From: Amyloporia xantha
Taxonomy: Eukaryota > Basidiomycota > Agaricomycetes > Polyporales > Adustoporiaceae
Reading direction: 5' to 3'
DNA length: 64,000 nt
Assembly: GCA_036971615.1 (NCBI GenBank)
Contig: JAYKKR010000006.1
Location: 1,116,001 to 1,180,000 of the forward strand
Every line of letters begins with the position of its first letter. Position 1 is the stretch's first letter. The notes under the pieces are model-generated. The model was not told where the DNA came from and made no database searches. It saw nothing but the letters and a program-made list of their open reading frames with translations. The translations under genes and the position numbers were made by a program. Of this stretch, positions 60,970 to 64,000 are shown piece by piece.

Positions 60970-62691
60970 TTACCGCTGAGGGACGCCCATCCTTCCCTGC
61001 AAATGAGCACCTCCGAAAGTATGTCTTCGGTGCAACCTCTTACCCGAAACACCATGCCCTCTGGAATCAGAGCTGGACCCAGAGCCTGACAGCTTTGGGA
61101 TCGGGATGTGAAAGATACGCTGGAAAAAAGGCTTCCTCGAACCGGAGTTCGCCGATTGCGGGGAGTGCGCCGACTTGGTGGTCGACGTTGCGGTGTAGAT
61201 AGAAGCCGAATTCGGGACCTGAGTTAGAATGACCGTGTAAGCAGGAGTACAATAACGTTCAATGAGGAAGGGGCTGGGAGATAGGTATATCAGGGACGAC
61301 GATAGGGAGTACTCACGATTAGTTTGACCTTCTGACCCGGAGTGGGAAGAACGTAGTAGGTGCTACCCGAAGTGCGACTGCCACGATCACTCTCGCCAAA
61401 CGACTCGGCAGGACTGCTTGAGCGTGATGGGGGCATTGGGGGATGGTCAGCATAGATGGCGGGCGTTCGACCGCGGCCCGCGCCCCTGGATCGGCTTCGG
61501 CTACGACTGCGATCCTGGCGTCTCTCATGAGCAATATCCGCAGGCTCCTCTGGGATCGCCGAGGACGGGTGATGAGCCATCGAGCCGTGTGCGGATCGAT
61601 ACGCAGAACCCGCGTGGGACCTATGCGAGGGTTGAGGCAGCGGCGCGGAATGGCTGTATGTAATTGATGGTGCATGGCGGGAGTGAGGGTGATGCGTAGC
61701 CGATGGAGAGTAAACGATTGCTGGTGGCGTATAGCGTGATCTGGAATGCTTGGATGAGGGTGCGTAGACAATGGCTGGTGGGGCGTACGTGTACGGGAGT
61801 TGTGACTGCACTCGCGACGATGGAGCACGAGCATCAAACGCAGGGCCTAGGCCACCAGTAGCAGGCATAGGTTGCGACTGTGAGTAGGTGATTGGAGGCG
61901 AGCCGGTTGGAACGGGGATTTGGGTAGGATCGAACGGCCGCCGTGGTGATGGCGCAACAATACTAGGGTGCGAAGAGTGTTGTAGCGGTACTTGTGGCCC
62001 TGCGCCCATCTGTGTATGATATTGGGGTCCTGAAGAATATTCTGCTTGTTCAAAAGGCGGCGCAGATTTCCCAAGCGCTGCTTGAGACGACGCGGATCGC
62101 GAATGTGAACGAGATCCTGAATGTGACTGCTGTGATGGATTGCGGGAACTATGGGTCACCGATTGTGGCGGGTCGTCTCCCTGTCGAGAAGGAAGAACTA
62201 CGATGCTTTCTGGGGAACGTGGCGGCGGTATCGCGAGAGGCATGGCAGTGTGGTTACTTGTGGCGTACGACAATGTTTGTGCGTGACGAGACATGTCATT
62301 CGACGCTGCGCTTAGGCCCGCTTTGCAGCTGAGAACCCGATCTCGATCGGCTATGAGAAGGCATGTACTGTTGAGGGCTCACGCCAGCCCCAGGTGGCCT
62401 GTTCGTCCGCGATAGAGGTCCGCTCGGTGCGTTGGTGATAGGCACATCAGGACGACCGTCATTATATCGCAACACCATTCGTGGCGGTAGAGAGTGAGTG
62501 CTTTCTCTATCCGAATCACTCGGCCCATAGCTCGGCGCGTCGGGATCGCTAATGACGGACGGCGGTGAGGATGGCGAGAGAAACATCGCGTTCGCACCGT
62601 CTTGTGTATGTGTTTGCACCCACAAGGCAGTGCGCTCGCGAGCAGACATGTACTCCCGTACGGCCTCTGAGGACGAAGTGTATTCAGTCAT
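60970..62691 (-). CDS. Pro/Ser/His-rich basidiomycete protein of unknown function
   Basis: Minus-strand exons 62691-62369, 62328-61317 and 61218-60970 join in phase to 527 residues. The first intron is only 40 nt but is needed: without it the frame stops at 62296. N-terminus MTEYTSSSEAVREYMSARER; the motif LPPRMVLRYNDGRPDVPI is one I associate with uncharacterised basidiomycete proteins. The middle is low complexity with repeated PPAIVY units and an Arg/Ser-rich patch. The end has YYVLPTPGQKVKLIV, then TATSTTKSAHSP and KPFFQRIF, also typical of this family. No signal peptide or membrane segment. Probably a disordered scaffold or regulatory protein; no function can be assigned. Confidence 0.7.
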
Positions 62692-64000
62692 GATGAAGAT
62701 CACACAGAGACTAGGGAGAGTAGCGCGGATTGAACAGTCAGTGAACGCGAATGGTCAGAAGAGAGAAAGGTAAAACTGCCGTTGGCTCAGGTATTCTTAT
62801 AGACTGGATGTGTCATTTTGGGTGGTTGCCGGTTCACAGTGAACGGTCCGTGGTGGGATCCTGTAGCGGTAATTATCCTGGCCAGATAGTAATTCGGAAT
62901 CCATATGTGACCGGTGCAATACATAAGTGGAATAACATGATGCAGAAACCGGTCTCAGGACCTGATGAAATGACACAGGCTCCGGGGACGGGTCCAGATG
63001 ATAGCGACAGGAAACGTGTTGAAGGTGAGGCAAGGAACACATATGACATTCTGCCATAATTGTGGTGGAGAGAAGGAGTAATATTCTGAAGTTCTTTAAA
63101 GCACAGTCCAGGCTCCGCCGTCCCGCTGTTCCCCTTATTCAAACTCCGATTTTCTCAGTCACCAGTGGGGACTTATTTGAACTCCGATCTTGAACCAGTC
63201 TGCCACCAAGACACCACCCGGTGTCGACCCTTCTACCACTACTATGTCCTATGAGTAGGATGGGAAGCCGCACTCGTTACTCAGGACGACGGCCGGGCTA
63301 TGCTGTGTCCGCTGCTGACTATTATTCTAGGTTGTGGTCAAATGTACCAATAATATCTCGAGAAAACCGGTAGGTCGCCTTGGCTCGATTAATGAAACAG
63401 GCTGTGCTCGTTCATTATTGGCCCGCCGTTTGTACCCTTGACGCCTTGAAGATGCTTCTCGACTTCGGACTCTGTCAATAGACTGTAATACTCACGGCCA
63501 GTCTGCGATTAGGTCTCTTCGCTAGCCCATACACTGGTAAATGTTCTGGCAGAGTGTGGACATGGACGAGCTTAGCAAAGCTTGTCTATCTGTCCGTGTT
63601 CAGGACACTCGAGTCCTAGCACTGGGTCCACGATTGTGTGACCCGAATCCCCTGTACGCGTCTCCAGGTGTCCGTTTCTCCGGAATATATGACAAGAGCT
63701 GCGCGCGTTCATGTGTCATGTATACGTACACCTTCATCAAAGACTGGCGGCACCGTTCATACATCTGACCGTCTGGCATGTTCTGGGATCGTTCTGGGAT
63801 CAGGAAGGAAATATGACTCACTCGACTGAGTACCTCGTGGTGCAACGCGTCTCATATCAGCTATCGGATTGATTGCGAATACTCTTTAAAGGTACGAGAC
63901 ACCGAGGCCCCTTTCATCAAGGTTCATGGATCACTGCACTCGTCTTCCAATTGACTGCTGTCGATTTCCCCTCCGGCCTCGTCAGAATAATGCAAGGAGG
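62692..64000. other. Gene-free end of window, about 1.3 kb
   Basis: Upstream region of the Pro/Ser-rich gene, then sequence with short frames only (for example 62751-63059 and 63541-63768) and no recognisable domain. A gene beginning beyond 64000 could have control DNA here. Confidence 0.4.

Overview
This window is nuclear DNA from a filamentous basidiomycete, almost certainly an agaricomycete; a polypore-like fungus is my inference. The grounds are dense short introns (mostly 45-65 nt), a DUF6533 membrane protein, expanded ICMT-like and HPEG-motif membrane proteins, a basidiomycete-type reducing polyketide synthase, and core eukaryotic genes. I traced exon joins by hand. For most genes every junction keeps phase and the protein length fits its family, so those models are firm even though no transcript was available.

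Layout. 1-1173: 3' part of a mahogunin-like RING E3 ligase. 1499-2630: repeat-rich spacer around a small two-exon acidic protein gene. 2903-4065: Qc-SNARE (Tlg1/syntaxin-6). 4551-7598: Gin4/Hsl1/Nim1-type kinase with DWG in place of DFG. 9073-10789: DUF6533 membrane protein built from about 15 tiny exons. 11523-13694 (-): mitochondrial PPR protein, divergent from an Rsc8/Swi3-like chromatin-remodelling subunit (14002-16256). 16956-19268: secreted carboxylesterase with a doubtful join. 19610-22951 (-): three-LIM paxillin-like protein. 24554-26615 (-): FEN1/XPG-like nuclease with a long acidic insert. 27126-31497 (-): coatomer alpha subunit.

The most unusual part is 32.2-48.6 kb. Two tandem paralogous multi-pass membrane proteins (32221-34889 and 36706-39378) are followed by a complete 17-exon type I polyketide synthase on the minus strand (39781-46653; KS-AT-DH-KR-ACP, no ER or methyltransferase recognised) and an ICMT-like methyltransferase (47780-48560). 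No P450, transporter or transcription factor is visible nearby, so this may be a single-enzyme locus rather than a full cluster.

The last part returns to housekeeping genes: INCENP/Sli15 (50694-54924), convergent with a CCDC137-like protein (55074-56202, -), a dehydroshikimate-dehydratase-like TIM-barrel enzyme (56676-58323, -), ESCRT-II Vps22/Snf8 (59237-59992), and a basidiomycete Pro/Ser-rich protein of unknown function (60970-62691, -). I saw no tRNA, rRNA, CRISPR array or intact transposon. I did not find a clearly new multi-gene system; the strongest leads are the polyketide synthase locus and the shared phase break in the tandem membrane-protein pair.
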